From contig NZ_LANJ01000011.1 of assembly GCF_000971295.1 (NCBI RefSeq), positions 558,001 to 622,000 on the forward strand: DNA of 64,000 nt, given 5' to 3'. A program made the position numbers and the translations under genes. The notes beneath the pieces were generated by a model that was not told where the DNA came from, searched no databases, and was given only the letters and a program-made list of their open reading frames with translations. Shown piece by piece: positions 9,935-18,941 of the stretch. Source of the stretch: Devosia epidermidihirudinis (lineage in GTDB: Bacteria; Pseudomonadota; Alphaproteobacteria; Rhizobiales; Devosiaceae). Numbering within the stretch: position 1 is the stretch's first letter; each line of letters starts with the position of its first letter.

Positions 9935-10171
9935 TTAGCCGACAGCCTTGGTGAGGAAGGAGACTGCGTCGCCGAAAGTCTGAATGCCTTCAGCAGCGTC
10001 GTCTGGGATCTCGACCGAGAATTCTTCTTCGAAAGCCATCACCAGCTCAACCTGATCGAGCGAGTCAGCGCCCAGATCGTCGATGAAGCTAGCCTTTTCG
10101 ACAACCTTCTCGGCATCCACATTGAGGTGTTCCACAACGATCTTGCGGACCCGATCAGCGACATCGCTCAT
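9935..10171 (-). CDS. acpP: Acyl carrier protein
   Basis: This 78-residue acidic protein carries growing acyl chains on a 4'-phosphopantetheine arm. The attachment residue is Ser37 in GADSLDQVE. Helix II ([10 protein letters not shown]) is the usual acidic docking surface for FabF, FabG and FabD. An AAAGGAAG ribosome site lies seven bases before the ATG. It has its own likely promoter at 10211-10239, as expected for a very highly expressed gene placed between fabG and fabF. Confidence 0.97.
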   Translation of the reverse strand: MSDVADRVRKIVVEHLNVDAEKVVEKASFIDDLGADSLDQVELVMAFEEEFSVEIPDDAAEGIQTFGDAVSFLTKAVG

Positions 10172-10210
10172 ATTAGACTTCCTTTTTTCGAAATCGAGGT
10201 TTCGTTTCGC

Positions 10211-10239
10211 TTCTTATTGGCGCAGTGCCAAATCTTCAA
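10211..10239 (-). promoter_or_regulatory. Candidate sigma-70-type promoter of acpP
   Basis: On the minus strand TTGAAG (10234-10239) and TAAGAA (10211-10216) are separated by 17 bases. The predicted transcript begins about 30 bases before the acpP ATG. Found by eye only. Confidence 0.4.
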
Positions 10240-10387
10240 GCACCGTTATTGGCCGACTTCGGCCGAATGTAAGCGCCCTTTCTGGCTCCCGCAAGCGGTG
10301 GCCAGGGCAGACAGCGGGGCCGATTATCACACTTGGCGAGCCAAGGCCATAAGACAGCCTCTTGGTTTTCAACGGCTTTCGTTGCCG

Positions 10388-11125
10388 TCAGACCATTGCC
10401 ATCCCGCCATTTACGTTCAGCGTATGGCCTGTGATGTAGCCTGCAGCGTCGCTGGAGAGGAAAACGGCGGTCGCCGCGATTTCCTGTGCAGTGCCCAGAC
10501 GAGCAGCCGGAATCGAGCTCAAAATCGACTCGCGCTGCTTTTCGTTGAGCTCATCGGTCATCGCCGAGGCGATAAAGCCGGGAGCAATGGAATTGACGGT
10601 GATGCCGCGCGAGGCGACTTCATAGGCCAGCGCCTTGTTCATGCCGATCAGGCCCGCCTTGGAGGCGGCGTAGTTGCCCTGCCCCGCGTTGCCGGTGACG
10701 CCGACGACGGAGGAAATACCGATGATGCGGCCAAAGCGCTGCTTCATCATGCCACGAAGCACGCTGCGGGTCAGATGGAAGGCGGCGGTCAGGTTGACGG
10801 CCAGCACCTCATCCCACTCTTCATCCTTCATGCGCATGAAGAGGTTATCGCGCGTCAGGCCAGCATTGTTGACGAGGATATCGAGGCCACCCAGCGCCGC
10901 TTCAGCGGCGGGAACGAGCTTGTCGACTTCCTCAAGCTTGCTGAGGTTGGCCGGCAGGATCGGGCAGTCCTTGCCGATTTCCTTGGCTGTGTCTTCGAGA
11001 GCGCTCACACGCGTGCCGCTCAGCGCAACGGTTGCACCAGCTGCGGCCAGTGCCTTGGCGATCTCGCGACCAATGCCACCGCTTGCGCCGGTGACGAGCG
11101 CGCGTTTGCCAGTCAAATCAAACAT
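10388..11125 (-). CDS. fabG: 3-oxoacyl-ACP reductase FabG
   Basis: FabG reduces beta-ketoacyl-ACP with NADPH in each elongation round. The 245-residue SDR has the cofactor loop TGASGGIGRE, an NNAG motif, a catalytic serine in IGISSVVG and YAASKAG as the Tyr/Lys pair. It ends with LNVNGGMAMV, the typical FabG C-terminus. The fabD-fabG-acpP-fabF order, not the general SDR fold alone, makes the assignment safe. A 216-base gap to acpP contains the acpP promoter candidate. Confidence 0.95.
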   Translation of the reverse strand: MFDLTGKRALVTGASGGIGREIAKALAAAGATVALSGTRVSALEDTAKEIGKDCPILPANLSKLEEVDKLVPAAEAALGGLDILVNNAGLTRDNLFMRMKDEEWDEVLAVNLTAAFHLTRSVLRGMMKQRFGRIIGISSVVGVTGNAGQGNYAASKAGLIGMNKALAYEVASRGITVNSIAPGFIASAMTDELNEKQRESILSSIPAARLGTAQEIAATAVFLSSDAAGYITGHTLNVNGGMAMV

Positions 11126-11181
11126 TTAGTCTTCCTCCGCGGAGACATTGATTCAGGCTCTTTGTCGCCTGAATCAAGTAT

Positions 11182-12132
11182 TTAAGCCGTAAGTTGTGCG
11201 ACGAAAGCGTCGATATCGGCGGGCGAGCCAACCGAGATCGAGGCGGCTTCGCCATTGATGCGCTTGGCCAGGCCCGACAGCACCTTGCCGGTGCCGAGCT
11301 CTGCCAGATTGGTGACGCCACCTTCATTGGTGAGCCAGGTGATGCTTTCGGTCCAGCGGACGACGCCGGTGACCTGCTCGACCAGACGCTGGCGAATCTC
11401 GGCCGGATCGGAGATCGGGCGCGCCAGAACGTTGGCAACGAGTGGCACGACAGGCGCGTTCATCTGCACTTCTGCAAGCGCCGCGGCCATAGCCTCGGCC
11501 GCAGGCTGCATCAGCGAGCAATGGAATGGCGCGCTGACGGGCAACAGCAGAGCGCGCTTGGCGCCCTTGGCCTTGGCCAGTTCAACTGCGCGCTCAACGG
11601 CAGCGACAGTGCCCGACACCACAACCTGACCGGGCGCATTGTCATTGGCAACGTCGCACACTTCGCCCTGCGCCGCTTCGGCCGCAACTTCGTGCGTGGT
11701 GGCCATATCGAGGCCCAGCAGCGCGGCCATGGCGCCGTGGCCGACGGGAACAGCCTTCTGCATCGCCTGACCACGCGTCTTGAGCAGGCGCGCCGTGTCA
11801 GAAAGAGAGAATGTGCCAGCGGCGCAAAGAGCCGAATACTCACCCAGCGAGTGGCCGGCCACATAGGCGGCGTGGTCAGCGATACGGACGCCCTTGGATT
11901 CGAGCACGCGGATCACCGCGAGGCTCACGGCCATCAGCGCAGGCTGCGCATTCTCAGTCAGGCGCAGGATTTCATCCGAGCCTTCAAACATGATCGCCGA
12001 CAGGCGCTGATTGAGCGCTTCATCGACTTCCTGAAACACCGCGCGGGCTTCTGGATAGGCTGCGGCCAAATCCTTGCCCATGCCGACAGCCTGGCTGCCC
12101 TGCCCCGGAAAGGTAAACGCGTAGCTGGTCAT
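11182..12132 (-). CDS. fabD: Malonyl-CoA:ACP transacylase FabD
   Basis: FabD loads malonyl groups from CoA onto ACP. The ATG at 12132 is chosen because the family start AFTFPGQGSQAVGMG follows directly and a GAGAG ribosome site precedes it. The frame extends 26 codons further upstream without family similarity. The 316-residue protein carries the nucleophile Ser in AGHSLGEYSA and the catalytic His in VSAPFHCSLM. It is the first gene of the leftward fatty-acid cluster, 56 bases before fabG. Confidence 0.96.
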   Translation of the reverse strand: MTSYAFTFPGQGSQAVGMGKDLAAAYPEARAVFQEVDEALNQRLSAIMFEGSDEILRLTENAQPALMAVSLAVIRVLESKGVRIADHAAYVAGHSLGEYSALCAAGTFSLSDTARLLKTRGQAMQKAVPVGHGAMAALLGLDMATTHEVAAEAAQGEVCDVANDNAPGQVVVSGTVAAVERAVELAKAKGAKRALLLPVSAPFHCSLMQPAAEAMAAALAEVQMNAPVVPLVANVLARPISDPAEIRQRLVEQVTGVVRWTESITWLTNEGGVTNLAELGTGKVLSGLAKRINGEAASISVGSPADIDAFVAQLTA

Positions 12133-12299
12133 GACTCTCTCATTATTAAGGTCACCCCATAGAAACGGGGCCTGAAAATGGGCTTTGCAGAATGGATAGG
12201 GCCAAGTCAAGGCACGCGGGCTAGCATTCAGTAATCAATCCCGCTGACTAGATGTTAACGAAAGGGTGCAAGATTAATTCGAGGCGAGAGGGTTGTTCC

Positions 12300-13778
12300 A
12301 TGGCGGTAATACCAGCACCCCCCAATACCCAGCAGAATTCGATCAGCATGGTCTGGCATGCGTTGATCGTATTCGCCCTGGTATTGGTCTTGAGTCTATT
12401 GTCGGTGGTCACCCGACAAATCTTCTCCTTGTCCAGCCTCTGGCTGCCAAACGCTGCACTGCTGGCCCTGTTCGTGCTGCGCCCGGATTTCCGCACAACA
12501 CTCAGTTGGCTGTCCGCGGCGGCCGCCTTCTTACTTGGCGACAAGATCGGTAACACCGAGATCGTGGAAAGCCTGTTCCTGACCGCGGCAAACCTGCTGG
12601 GGGTGGCCGTGGGCGGTCTGGCCATCGTTCGACTTGGCCTCGACAATCGCGGCCTCAACCGCCCCATGGACGCCATGGCGCTCCTATCGGCCCTTGTGGC
12701 TGCCGCCGCTGGTTCGGCAACTGTCGGCACCCTTGCAGGCCCGATCCTGTTCGGCATGACGCCGCTTGAGGCGGCGTTCTTCTGGTTCAGCAGTGAACTG
12801 AGCTATTATATTGCCATTGTCCCAACCATCCTGACGCTTGTCCCGCATACCAAGTGGCGCATCACCAGCGAGGCGCCACAGATCGGTAGTCAGGGAGGCA
12901 AGGTAGCGTCTTTCATTGTTCTGTTTGCTTCCCTTCTCGCCGTGCACCTGTGGGGCCACATGGGCGCCATGGTTTTCCCCGTGCCGGCGCTGATGCTGAT
13001 TGCAGTGCAGTTCGCGCCGCCGGTCGCCCTGTCGGTCTCGTCCCTCGTTTGCGTCTGGATGCTGATTGCCGGGCCGATGGGTTACATTCCGCTGTCCGTT
13101 CCGATTGATGGAACCGATGCGACGGCGTCCTTCCGTCTGGGCGTTGCCATGGTCGCCACCACGACCATCGTGGTCGCGGCCGTCAACGCAGCCTGGGCCC
13201 GCGCCCATGCGCGCCTCGAGGTCCTCGCCACCCGGGATATGCTGAGTGGGCTGCTCAATCGCCGCACCTTCTTCGAGCAGGCCCGCCAACTGGTGCAGCG
13301 CGCCAAGAAGGAAGAAGACCTTGCGGTTCTGATGATCGACATTGACCACTTCAAGAAGGTCAACGACCTCAACGGTCACGCTGCCGGCGACCGCGTGATT
13401 GCTGAAACTGGCCGCATGCTGACCTCCACCCTCCCCGCCAATGCGATTCTCGGACGCATTGGGGGCGAAGAGTTCGCCGCCATCTTCCCGGTGAAAAGCA
13501 AAGACCCCAGCGCAACCATGCTGATCGCCGACAAAGTGTGCCAGCAGGCGCGCCTGATGAGCGTCACCACTGTGGAAGGCAATGTCATCCATGTCGCCGT
13601 CAGCGTCGGCGCGACGATCCAGCCTTTGGCCACCACAATCGATGATGCACTGGCCACCGCCGACACGGCCCTTTATGCCGCAAAAGAATCCGGCCGCGAC
13701 CGGGTTGCCTTCGCAGAATGGTTCGACCCGCAGATCCGCAGTGAAAGCAGCCGCGTTCGCAGCGACAAGCGCACATAA
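12300..13778 (+). CDS. MASE1-type membrane sensor with GGDEF domain (diguanylate cyclase)
   Basis: The 492-residue product has about eight membrane helices in residues 15-320, with the LWLPNAALLAL signature of MASE1 sensors. A GGDEF domain fills the C-terminal third, entered through RDMLSGLLNRRTFFEQA. The active-site loop is GGEEF, so cyclic-di-GMP synthesis is expected. The inhibitory RxxD site five residues before it is absent (PANA in its place), so product inhibition may be missing. The ATG at 12300 is preferred over the ATG at 12252 because a GAGAGGG ribosome site precedes it. The sensor part resembles that of the histidine kinase at 60887-63175. Confidence 0.88.
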   Translation: MAVIPAPPNTQQNSISMVWHALIVFALVLVLSLLSVVTRQIFSLSSLWLPNAALLALFVLRPDFRTTLSWLSAAAAFLLGDKIGNTEIVESLFLTAANLLGVAVGGLAIVRLGLDNRGLNRPMDAMALLSALVAAAAGSATVGTLAGPILFGMTPLEAAFFWFSSELSYYIAIVPTILTLVPHTKWRITSEAPQIGSQGGKVASFIVLFASLLAVHLWGHMGAMVFPVPALMLIAVQFAPPVALSVSSLVCVWMLIAGPMGYIPLSVPIDGTDATASFRLGVAMVATTTIVVAAVNAAWARAHARLEVLATRDMLSGLLNRRTFFEQARQLVQRAKKEEDLAVLMIDIDHFKKVNDLNGHAAGDRVIAETGRMLTSTLPANAILGRIGGEEFAAIFPVKSKDPSATMLIADKVCQQARLMSVTTVEGNVIHVAVSVGATIQPLATTIDDALATADTALYAAKESGRDRVAFAEWFDPQIRSESSRVRSDKRT

Positions 13779-13781
13779 ACC

Positions 13782-13873
13782 TTGTCTTTGACGGCTGTTT
13801 GACCTATTGCACCGCCAGCAATTCGTTTGGCCGGGGGCTGAACGGAGGGTTTTTCGTTTGAAAGAACGAAAAA
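13782..13873 (+). promoter_or_regulatory. Candidate promoter and leader hairpin of rpsF-rpsR-rplI
   Basis: TTGTCT (13782-13787) and TATTGC (13805-13810) are 17 bases apart and would give a leader of about 180 bases before rpsF. Inside this leader is a perfect nine-base-pair hairpin, TTTTTCGTT (13850-13858) with AACGAAAAA (13865-13873). Ribosomal-protein leaders often carry autoregulatory structures, but I could not match this one to the described S6:S18 motif. Confidence 0.4.
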
Positions 13874-13998
13874 TAGGGTTTCGATCCGGCCTCCCGTGTT
13901 CCCGCTCTTTGCAAGACTGCTTTGTTGCCTTTTCCGGCTTCAAAGGGGCTCCGCGCCAAGCATTGCTGTGTTTGAAACCACGAAGGAAAGGCGCATTC

Positions 13999-14418
13999 AT
14001 GGCCCTTTACGAGCATATCTTCCTGGCGCGCCAGGACGTATCGCAGCAGCAGGTCGAAGAGCTGACCGCTGCGCTGACCGAAATCCTCGCTTCCGGCGGC
14101 GGCAAGGTCACCAAGAACGAATACTGGGGCCTCAAGGGTCTCTCCTACCGCATCCGTAAGAACCGCAAGGCTCATTACACCCTGCTGAACCTCGAAGCAT
14201 CGCCAGCGGCGGTTGCCGAGATGGAACGCCAGATGCGCATCAACGAAGACATCCTGCGCTTCATGACCGTCCGCGTTGACGAGCTGGAAGAAGGCCCATC
14301 TGCGATGATGCAGAAGCGCGATCGCGACGATCGTGATGGCGGCCGTGATGGTGGTCGTCCCGGCGGCGACCGTGACCGTGGTGGCTTCAGCGGCGAACGC
14401 CGCCCACGCCGTTTCTAA
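13999..14418 (+). CDS. rpsF: 30S ribosomal protein S6
   Basis: S6 binds the central domain of 16S rRNA as a heterodimer with S18, whose gene follows. The start at 13999 gives [11 protein letters not shown], the conserved beta-strand 1, after an AAGGAAAGG ribosome site. The upstream frame is open for another 64 codons but lacks similarity. The core ends near residue 100 (VRVDELEEG). A tail rich in Asp, Arg and Gly of about 35 residues is typical of alphaproteobacterial S6, giving 139 residues in total. Confidence 0.96.
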   Translation: MALYEHIFLARQDVSQQQVEELTAALTEILASGGGKVTKNEYWGLKGLSYRIRKNRKAHYTLLNLEASPAAVAEMERQMRINEDILRFMTVRVDELEEGPSAMMQKRDRDDRDGGRDGGRPGGDRDRGGFSGERRPRRF

Positions 14419-14436
14419 GACAAGGACCGAAAAGCT

Positions 14437-14691
14437 ATGGCTATCAAAGACCTTACCACTGCCCAGGCCCGTCGTCCTTTCCAGCGTCGTCGCAAGACCT
14501 GCCCGTTCTCGGGTGAAGGCGCGCCAAAGATCGACTACAAGGACGTCCGTCTGCTCTCGCGTTACGTTTCCGAGCGCGGCAAGATCGTTCCAAGCCGCAT
14601 CACTGCCGTTTCGGCTCTGAAGCAGCGTGAACTGGCCCGCGCCATCAAGCGCGCCCGCTTCATCGGCATCATGCCTTACGCCGTTCAGTAA
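14437..14691 (+). CDS. rpsR: 30S ribosomal protein S18
   Basis: The 84-residue basic protein has the S18 signature RRKTCPFS, then the [17 protein letters not shown] and SRITAVS motifs. It ends with [10 protein letters not shown]. It pairs with S6 on the platform of the small subunit. It starts 18 bases after the rpsF stop and is clearly co-transcribed. Confidence 0.97.
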   Translation: MAIKDLTTAQARRPFQRRRKTCPFSGEGAPKIDYKDVRLLSRYVSERGKIVPSRITAVSALKQRELARAIKRARFIGIMPYAVQ

Positions 14692-14717
14692 GACCTGAAC
14701 GACCCGCGTTTTTGATT

Positions 14718-14742
14718 GGGAAAAGCGGTCTCCGCTTTTCCC
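14718..14742 (+). promoter_or_regulatory. Perfect hairpin in the rpsR-rplI spacer
   Basis: An 11-base-pair perfect stem (GGGAAAAGCGG / CCGCTTTTCCC) with a three-base loop lies 27 bases after the rpsR stop and about 80 before rplI. No T-run follows, so partial termination, mRNA processing or protection is more likely than a full stop. Many related genomes place a membrane-protein gene between rpsR and rplI, but here the spacer is only 130 bases. Confidence 0.55.
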
Positions 14743-14821
14743 CTGAACGCCCCGCTGGGGTTCCGGATGGTCCGGAGCTCCTAACCGTCCAAGCGACGGG
14801 ACAGCCAAAAGGAATACCCCA

Positions 14822-15394
14822 ATGAAAGTTATTCTCCTCGAGCGTATCGGCCGCACTGGCACGATCGGCGACGAAGTCACCGTTAAGGACGGCTTTGCTC
14901 GTAACTTCCTGCTGCCACAGGGCAAGGCGCTCCGCGCGACCGAAGCCAACCGCAAGAAGTTCGAAGGCGAACGCGCCGCTATCGAAAAGCGCAATGATGA
15001 CCGTCGCAACGCCGCTGCCGGCATTGCTGATGGCCTCAATGGCAAGACTGTCGTCATCATCCGTCAGGCTGGTGAAACCGGTCAGCTCTACGGTTCGGTT
15101 GCTTCGCGCGATATCGTCGAAGCTCTCGCAGCCGAAGGCTTCACCGTTCAGCGTTCGCAGATCGATCTCACCGATCCGATCAAGTCGGTTGGCGTGCACA
15201 CCGTGCCGCTGAACCTGCACGCTGAAGTTGCCGTCACCATCAACGTCAACGTGGCGCGCTCGGAAGACGAAGCAGCCCGTCAGGACGCTGGTGAAGACGT
15301 CACCGTCACCGTTTACGAAGACGACGTCGAAGGCGATTTCGCCGCCGGCCAGAAGGACGCACAGCAGGACGATCGTTTCGACGACGAACTGTAA
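14822..15394 (+). CDS. rplI: 50S ribosomal protein L9
   Basis: L9 is the elongated protein at the L1-stalk base of the large subunit. The 190-residue product starts MKVILLERI and has the rRNA-binding N domain with [15 protein letters not shown] long helix follows, then the C domain ([11 protein letters not shown]). An acidic Asp/Glu-rich tail of about 40 residues exceeds the roughly 150 residues of E. coli L9, as is common in Rhizobiales. A strong terminator follows. Confidence 0.96.
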   Translation: MKVILLERIGRTGTIGDEVTVKDGFARNFLLPQGKALRATEANRKKFEGERAAIEKRNDDRRNAAAGIADGLNGKTVVIIRQAGETGQLYGSVASRDIVEALAAEGFTVQRSQIDLTDPIKSVGVHTVPLNLHAEVAVTINVNVARSEDEAARQDAGEDVTVTVYEDDVEGDFAAGQKDAQQDDRFDDEL

Positions 15395-15416
15395 GAGCGC
15401 TTTCAAAAGCATTCGA

Positions 15417-15445
15417 AAGGCCGGGCCCTGTGCCCGGCCTTTTTT
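15417..15445 (+). terminator. Rho-independent terminator of the rplI operon
   Basis: The stem AAGGCCGGGC pairs with GCCCGGCCTT around a five-base loop and runs into a T-rich tract (TTTTTTG), 22 bases after the rplI stop. This is the clearest canonical terminator in the window. Confidence 0.92.
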
Positions 15446-15483
15446 GTTTTGGTTACCGGGTTAGCCCGGTCATGCCCCACTCC

Positions 15484-15564
15484 CACCGCTCGTCACCCTC
15501 GGGCCCGACCCGAGGGTCCTTGCGGCTCGAGAGGTCCCCTCGGATCAAGCCCGAGGGTGACGAT
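15484..15564. repeat. REP-like palindromic repeat, copy A
   Basis: Starts with CACCGCTCGTCACCCTCGGG and contains two nested inverted arms (CCCTCGGG...CCCGAGGG), ending GAGGGTGACGAT. Related copies lie at 35370-35436, 57291-57380 and 57577-57662. The rest of the 391-base rplI-dnaB gap holds the terminator at its left, then about 200 bases with a DnaA-box-like site and no gene. Confidence 0.8.
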
Positions 15565-15671
15565 CGCGGAGGGGGCAAGCTCTATGCCTCACGCTATTAT
15601 CCCTGACCCCACCCGACTCATGCCATTCTGGTGCCTTGGTGCTGTGCAATGGCAGACTGGTACTATCCCCG

Positions 15672-15680
15672 TTGTCCACA
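15672..15680 (+). promoter_or_regulatory. DnaA-box-like nonamer upstream of dnaB
   Basis: TTGTCCACA differs from the DnaA box TTATCCACA at one base and lies 106 bases before the dnaB start. A partial second match (GTTCACAG) follows. A single near-match can occur by chance, so this is only a candidate for control of dnaB by DnaA. Confidence 0.3.
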
Positions 15681-15785
15681 GTGTTCACAGCAGCAGGTTA
15701 GCCGGTATTAACCTTGGCCCGGTACGCCGAGACTCTTGCCCACCCTGCGTGGTTAAGAAAGGTTAACTCCTTCACCGAGGCATTC

Positions 15786-17270
15786 ATGGCTGAGATCGCA
15801 AGGCTACACCCGACAGAAGAAAAGTCGTTCCGGCTCGCTCCACACAACGTGGAAGCCGAACAGGCTCTGCTGGGCGCGATTCTGATCAACAATGACGCGT
15901 TCTATCGCGTGGCTGACTTTTTGGAGCCGATCCACTTCTACGAGCCGATTCACCGCGACATCTATGAGTTGGCGGGCAAAATCATCCGCGCCGGCAAGTC
16001 GGCGGATCCCACCACCATCAAGACCCACCTGCCCGACCAGCTGCTGCCTAACATGACGATGGCGCAATACCTGGCTCGCCTCGCGGCAGAAGCGACAACC
16101 GTCATCAACGCGGGCGACTATGGCCAGTCGATTTACGATCTGGCGATTCGCCGGAACCTGATTCTCGTCGGCGAGGAGATGGTTCAGGTCGCTTACGAAT
16201 CGGACGTCGAGATGACGCCGAATAAGCAGATCGAAAAGGTCGAAGGCGAACTGTTTCAGCTCGCCGAAAAGGGCCGCTATGACGGTGGCTTCCAGAACTT
16301 CGGCTCTGCCCTCAGTGCCTCGATCCAGATGGCAGGCGAAGCCTTTCAGCGCGATGGCGGTCTGTCGGGTATTTCCACCGGCCTCGACGATATGGATCGT
16401 CAGATGGGTGGCCTGCAGCGTTCGGACTTGATCGTGCTGGCTGGTCGTCCCGCCATGGGCAAGACATCCCTCGTCACCAATATCGCGTTCAACATCGCCA
16501 AGGCCTGGACCAGCGAAGTTCAGGCGGATGGCCATCAGAAGACCACCAATGGTGGCGTCGTCGGCTTCTTCAGCCTCGAAATGAGTTCCGAACAGCTGGC
16601 CACCCGTATTCTGGCCGAGCAGGCCGAAGTGTCGTCATCGGACATTCGCCGTGGCCGTATTCACGACAGCCAGTTTTCCAAGCTGGTCGATGTATCCAAC
16701 ATGATGAGCAAGCTGCCGCTCTACATCGACGATACCGGCGGTATCAGCGTTGCTCAGCTCGCCGCGCGTGCCCGACGCCTCAAGCGTCAAAAGGGCCTCG
16801 ACTGCATCATCGTGGACTATTTGCAGCTGCTGTCGGGCTCGTCCAAGGCCTCCAGCCAGAACCGTGTGCAGGAACTGACCGAAATCACCACGACCCTGAA
16901 GGCGCTCGCCAAGGAACTCGAAGTGCCGGTGATTGCGCTGTCCCAGCTGTCGCGTCAGGTTGAGAACCGCGACGACAAGCATCCACAACTTTCAGATTTG
17001 CGCGAATCGGGTTCTATCGAGCAGGACGCTGACGTGGTGCTGTTCGTTTATCGCGAAGAGTACTATCTGAAGAACAAAGAGCCCAAAGAGGGCACGCCAG
17101 AGCACATGACCTGGCAGGGTGAAATGGAACAGGTGCACGGCAAGGCAGAAGTGATTATCGCAAAGCAACGTCACGGACCGACAGGCACCGTGCAGCTGAG
17201 CTTTGAAGCGCAATACACGCGCTTTGGTAACCTCGCCCGCGCCGATTACCTTCCGGAACGCATGGAATAG
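15786..17270 (+). CDS. dnaB: Replicative DNA helicase DnaB
   Basis: DnaB is the hexameric 5'-3' helicase of the replication fork. The ATG at 15786 gives 494 residues and begins just before the primase-binding N domain, marked by PHNVEAEQALLGAIL. The RecA-like motor has a Walker A motif GRPAMGKTS, a Walker B-type IIVDYLQLL, the ALSQLSRQVE segment and an arginine-finger region RESGSIEQDADVV. An AEVIIAKQRHGPTGTV motif closes the domain. The insertion between residues about 240 and 255 (TSEVQADGHQKTT) is usual in alphaproteobacterial DnaB. The frame is open 24 codons upstream without similarity. Alr starts two bases after the stop. Confidence 0.96.
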   Translation: MAEIARLHPTEEKSFRLAPHNVEAEQALLGAILINNDAFYRVADFLEPIHFYEPIHRDIYELAGKIIRAGKSADPTTIKTHLPDQLLPNMTMAQYLARLAAEATTVINAGDYGQSIYDLAIRRNLILVGEEMVQVAYESDVEMTPNKQIEKVEGELFQLAEKGRYDGGFQNFGSALSASIQMAGEAFQRDGGLSGISTGLDDMDRQMGGLQRSDLIVLAGRPAMGKTSLVTNIAFNIAKAWTSEVQADGHQKTTNGGVVGFFSLEMSSEQLATRILAEQAEVSSSDIRRGRIHDSQFSKLVDVSNMMSKLPLYIDDTGGISVAQLAARARRLKRQKGLDCIIVDYLQLLSGSSKASSQNRVQELTEITTTLKALAKELEVPVIALSQLSRQVENRDDKHPQLSDLRESGSIEQDADVVLFVYREEYYLKNKEPKEGTPEHMTWQGEMEQVHGKAEVIIAKQRHGPTGTVQLSFEAQYTRFGNLARADYLPERME

Positions 17271-17272
17271 GC

Positions 17273-18403
17273 ATGGCGCTGACGTCTGGCCTGGGCGGGC
17301 AACTGAGTATCGATCTGGGGGCACTGGCTCGCAACTGGCGCGCACTCGACCAAGTGAGTGCGGGCGCGTTGACGGCTGCTGTGGTGAAGGCCGATGCCTA
17401 TGGCACCGGCATTTCCATGGCCAGCAAGGCGCTCTACGCCGCTGGCGCACGCTTCTTCTTTGCGGCGACACCGGACGAAGGCATGGCGGTTCGCGCTGCA
17501 GTGCCCGATGCACACATCTTCATTCTCAACGGGCTCTATCCCGGCGCTGCCAATCTTTACGTTCGGCAGAACCTGATGCCTGTACTCTCGTCGATGGCGA
17601 TGCTGGAAGAGTGGCTCGCCAAGTGCCTTGAGCGCAACGAGGCCTATCCGGCTGCGCTGCACTTCGACACTGGCATGAACCGCTTCGGCTTCCGGCTGAA
17701 CGAGGCACCGCTGGTGCGCGAGCGCCTGCAGACGCTGGGCTATTCGCCACAGATGATCATGAGCCACCTGGCGTGCGCCGATCAACCGAACCACGAAAAG
17801 AACCGCACCCAACTGGCGCTGTTCGGCTCGGTGATGGCGCAGTTCCCCGGTATCCCCGCTTCGCTCTCCAATTCGGCAGGCTTGATGACGGGGCGGGACT
17901 ATCACTTCCAGATGGTCCGTCCGGGCATCGCGCTTTATGGCGGTCGCGCGGTCAACGGTCGCAAAAACCCTATGGCGCCAGTTGTGACCCTGCATGTGCC
18001 GATCCTTCAGGTGAAGGAAGCGCGCACCGGCGAGACAGTCGGCTATGGCGCGGGCTATTCGCTGTCCCGGGACAGCCGTCTGGCCGTCGTTGGTCACGGC
18101 TATGCGGACGGCTTCTTCCGCTCGCTGTCATCGTCCAACAGCCGCCCCGGTGGCAAAGTGGCGATCCGGGGCAAGCTGTGCCCGGTAGTCGGTCGCGTCT
18201 CGATGGATCAGATCACAGTAGATATTACCGAGCTGGGCCACGACGTTCCCAATCCCGGCGAGGCCGCGGAAATCCTTGGGCCCCATATCAGCATCGATGA
18301 TCAGGCAGACGCCGCGGGCACCGTGGGCTACGAGATCCTGACCTCGCTCAAGGGCCGCTACAACCGCAACTACGTCGGCGACGGTAACCTGCCCCCAGAG
18401 TGA
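17273..18403 (+). CDS. alr: Alanine racemase
   Basis: Alr interconverts L- and D-alanine for peptidoglycan, using pyridoxal phosphate. The 376-residue protein shows the PLP lysine Lys39 in VVKADAYGTG and HFDTGMNRFG. The second catalytic base Tyr is in VGYGAGYSL. A C-terminal VGRVSMDQITVD substrate-entry loop and a final VGYEIL follow. It lies two bases after dnaB in the order dnaB-alr seen across Rhizobiales, where radA usually comes next. Here a 1.5-kb block separates it from radA. Confidence 0.95.
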   Translation: MALTSGLGGQLSIDLGALARNWRALDQVSAGALTAAVVKADAYGTGISMASKALYAAGARFFFAATPDEGMAVRAAVPDAHIFILNGLYPGAANLYVRQNLMPVLSSMAMLEEWLAKCLERNEAYPAALHFDTGMNRFGFRLNEAPLVRERLQTLGYSPQMIMSHLACADQPNHEKNRTQLALFGSVMAQFPGIPASLSNSAGLMTGRDYHFQMVRPGIALYGGRAVNGRKNPMAPVVTLHVPILQVKEARTGETVGYGAGYSLSRDSRLAVVGHGYADGFFRSLSSSNSRPGGKVAIRGKLCPVVGRVSMDQITVDITELGHDVPNPGEAAEILGPHISIDDQADAAGTVGYEILTSLKGRYNRNYVGDGNLPPE

Positions 18404-18434
18404 TTGGGCACGCCCAGCGAGCCCCATTCCACCC

Positions 18435-18466
18435 AACGTCACCCCGGCCCTGAGCCGGGATGACAC
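18435..18466. repeat. Short palindromic repeat remnant after alr
   Basis: ACGTCACCCCGGCCCTGAGC continues into CGGGATGACACC. It carries a CCCGGC / GCCGGG hairpin flanked by GTCA and TGAC. It has the same layout as the longer REP-like elements but only one arm pair. It may also end transcripts from alr and from the convergent SnoaL-like gene. Confidence 0.5.
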
Positions 18467-18490
18467 CAAATTGGGATACGGCCGGGAGCA

Positions 18491-18883
18491 TTACCCCCAG
18501 AACGCGTCTTCGGCTGGCTGATCTTCAGAGAACAACCAGACCTCGGCGATCTGACCACCAGCGACGCGCAGCAGGTCGACGCCATTCATCGCCATGGTCT
18601 TTGTGCCGCTTTCCGCCGCGAAGTGAATGCTGGCCGAAACCAGATCGCCATTGGCCATCAGTGTCCCGACATGGTCGATGCGGAAGCTGCCGGCGCTGCG
18701 CTCCATAAAGCCGCCGAGCAGCGCGAATACCGCGCCCTTGCCCGTATGCGTGCCCGACAGGCTACCCTGCCCCGGCTGATGCCAGACTAGGTCATCGGCC
18801 AACAGGCGGCCAACGGTTTCCAGATCGCCAGCAGCAACGGCGGCGAAATAGCGGGCGACGATATCGATGTTTTCTTTGCTCAT
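18491..18883 (-). CDS. SnoaL-like (NTF2-fold) protein
   Basis: The 130-residue protein begins with IVARYFAAVAAGDLETVGRLLADDLVWHQP in outline (only the pattern is used here), the typical helix-helix-strand entry of the SnoaL/NTF2 fold. A gate of alternating strands follows, ending in VWLFSEDQP. Such proteins include polyketide cyclases, ketosteroid-isomerase-like enzymes and many of unknown substrate. It is divergent from the HxlR regulator at 18991, with 107 bases between them, and is the probable target of that regulator. No substrate can be named. Confidence 0.8.
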   Translation of the reverse strand: MSKENIDIVARYFAAVAAGDLETVGRLLADDLVWHQPGQGSLSGTHTGKGAVFALLGGFMERSAGSFRIDHVGTLMANGDLVSASIHFAAESGTKTMAMNGVDLLRVAGGQIAEVWLFSEDQPAEDAFWG

Positions 18884-18941
18884 GTGAACGGCTCCATAAA
18901 AGCGGGAACAGGCCTTTGCCTGCTTGGTGTTGGGCTAGAGC

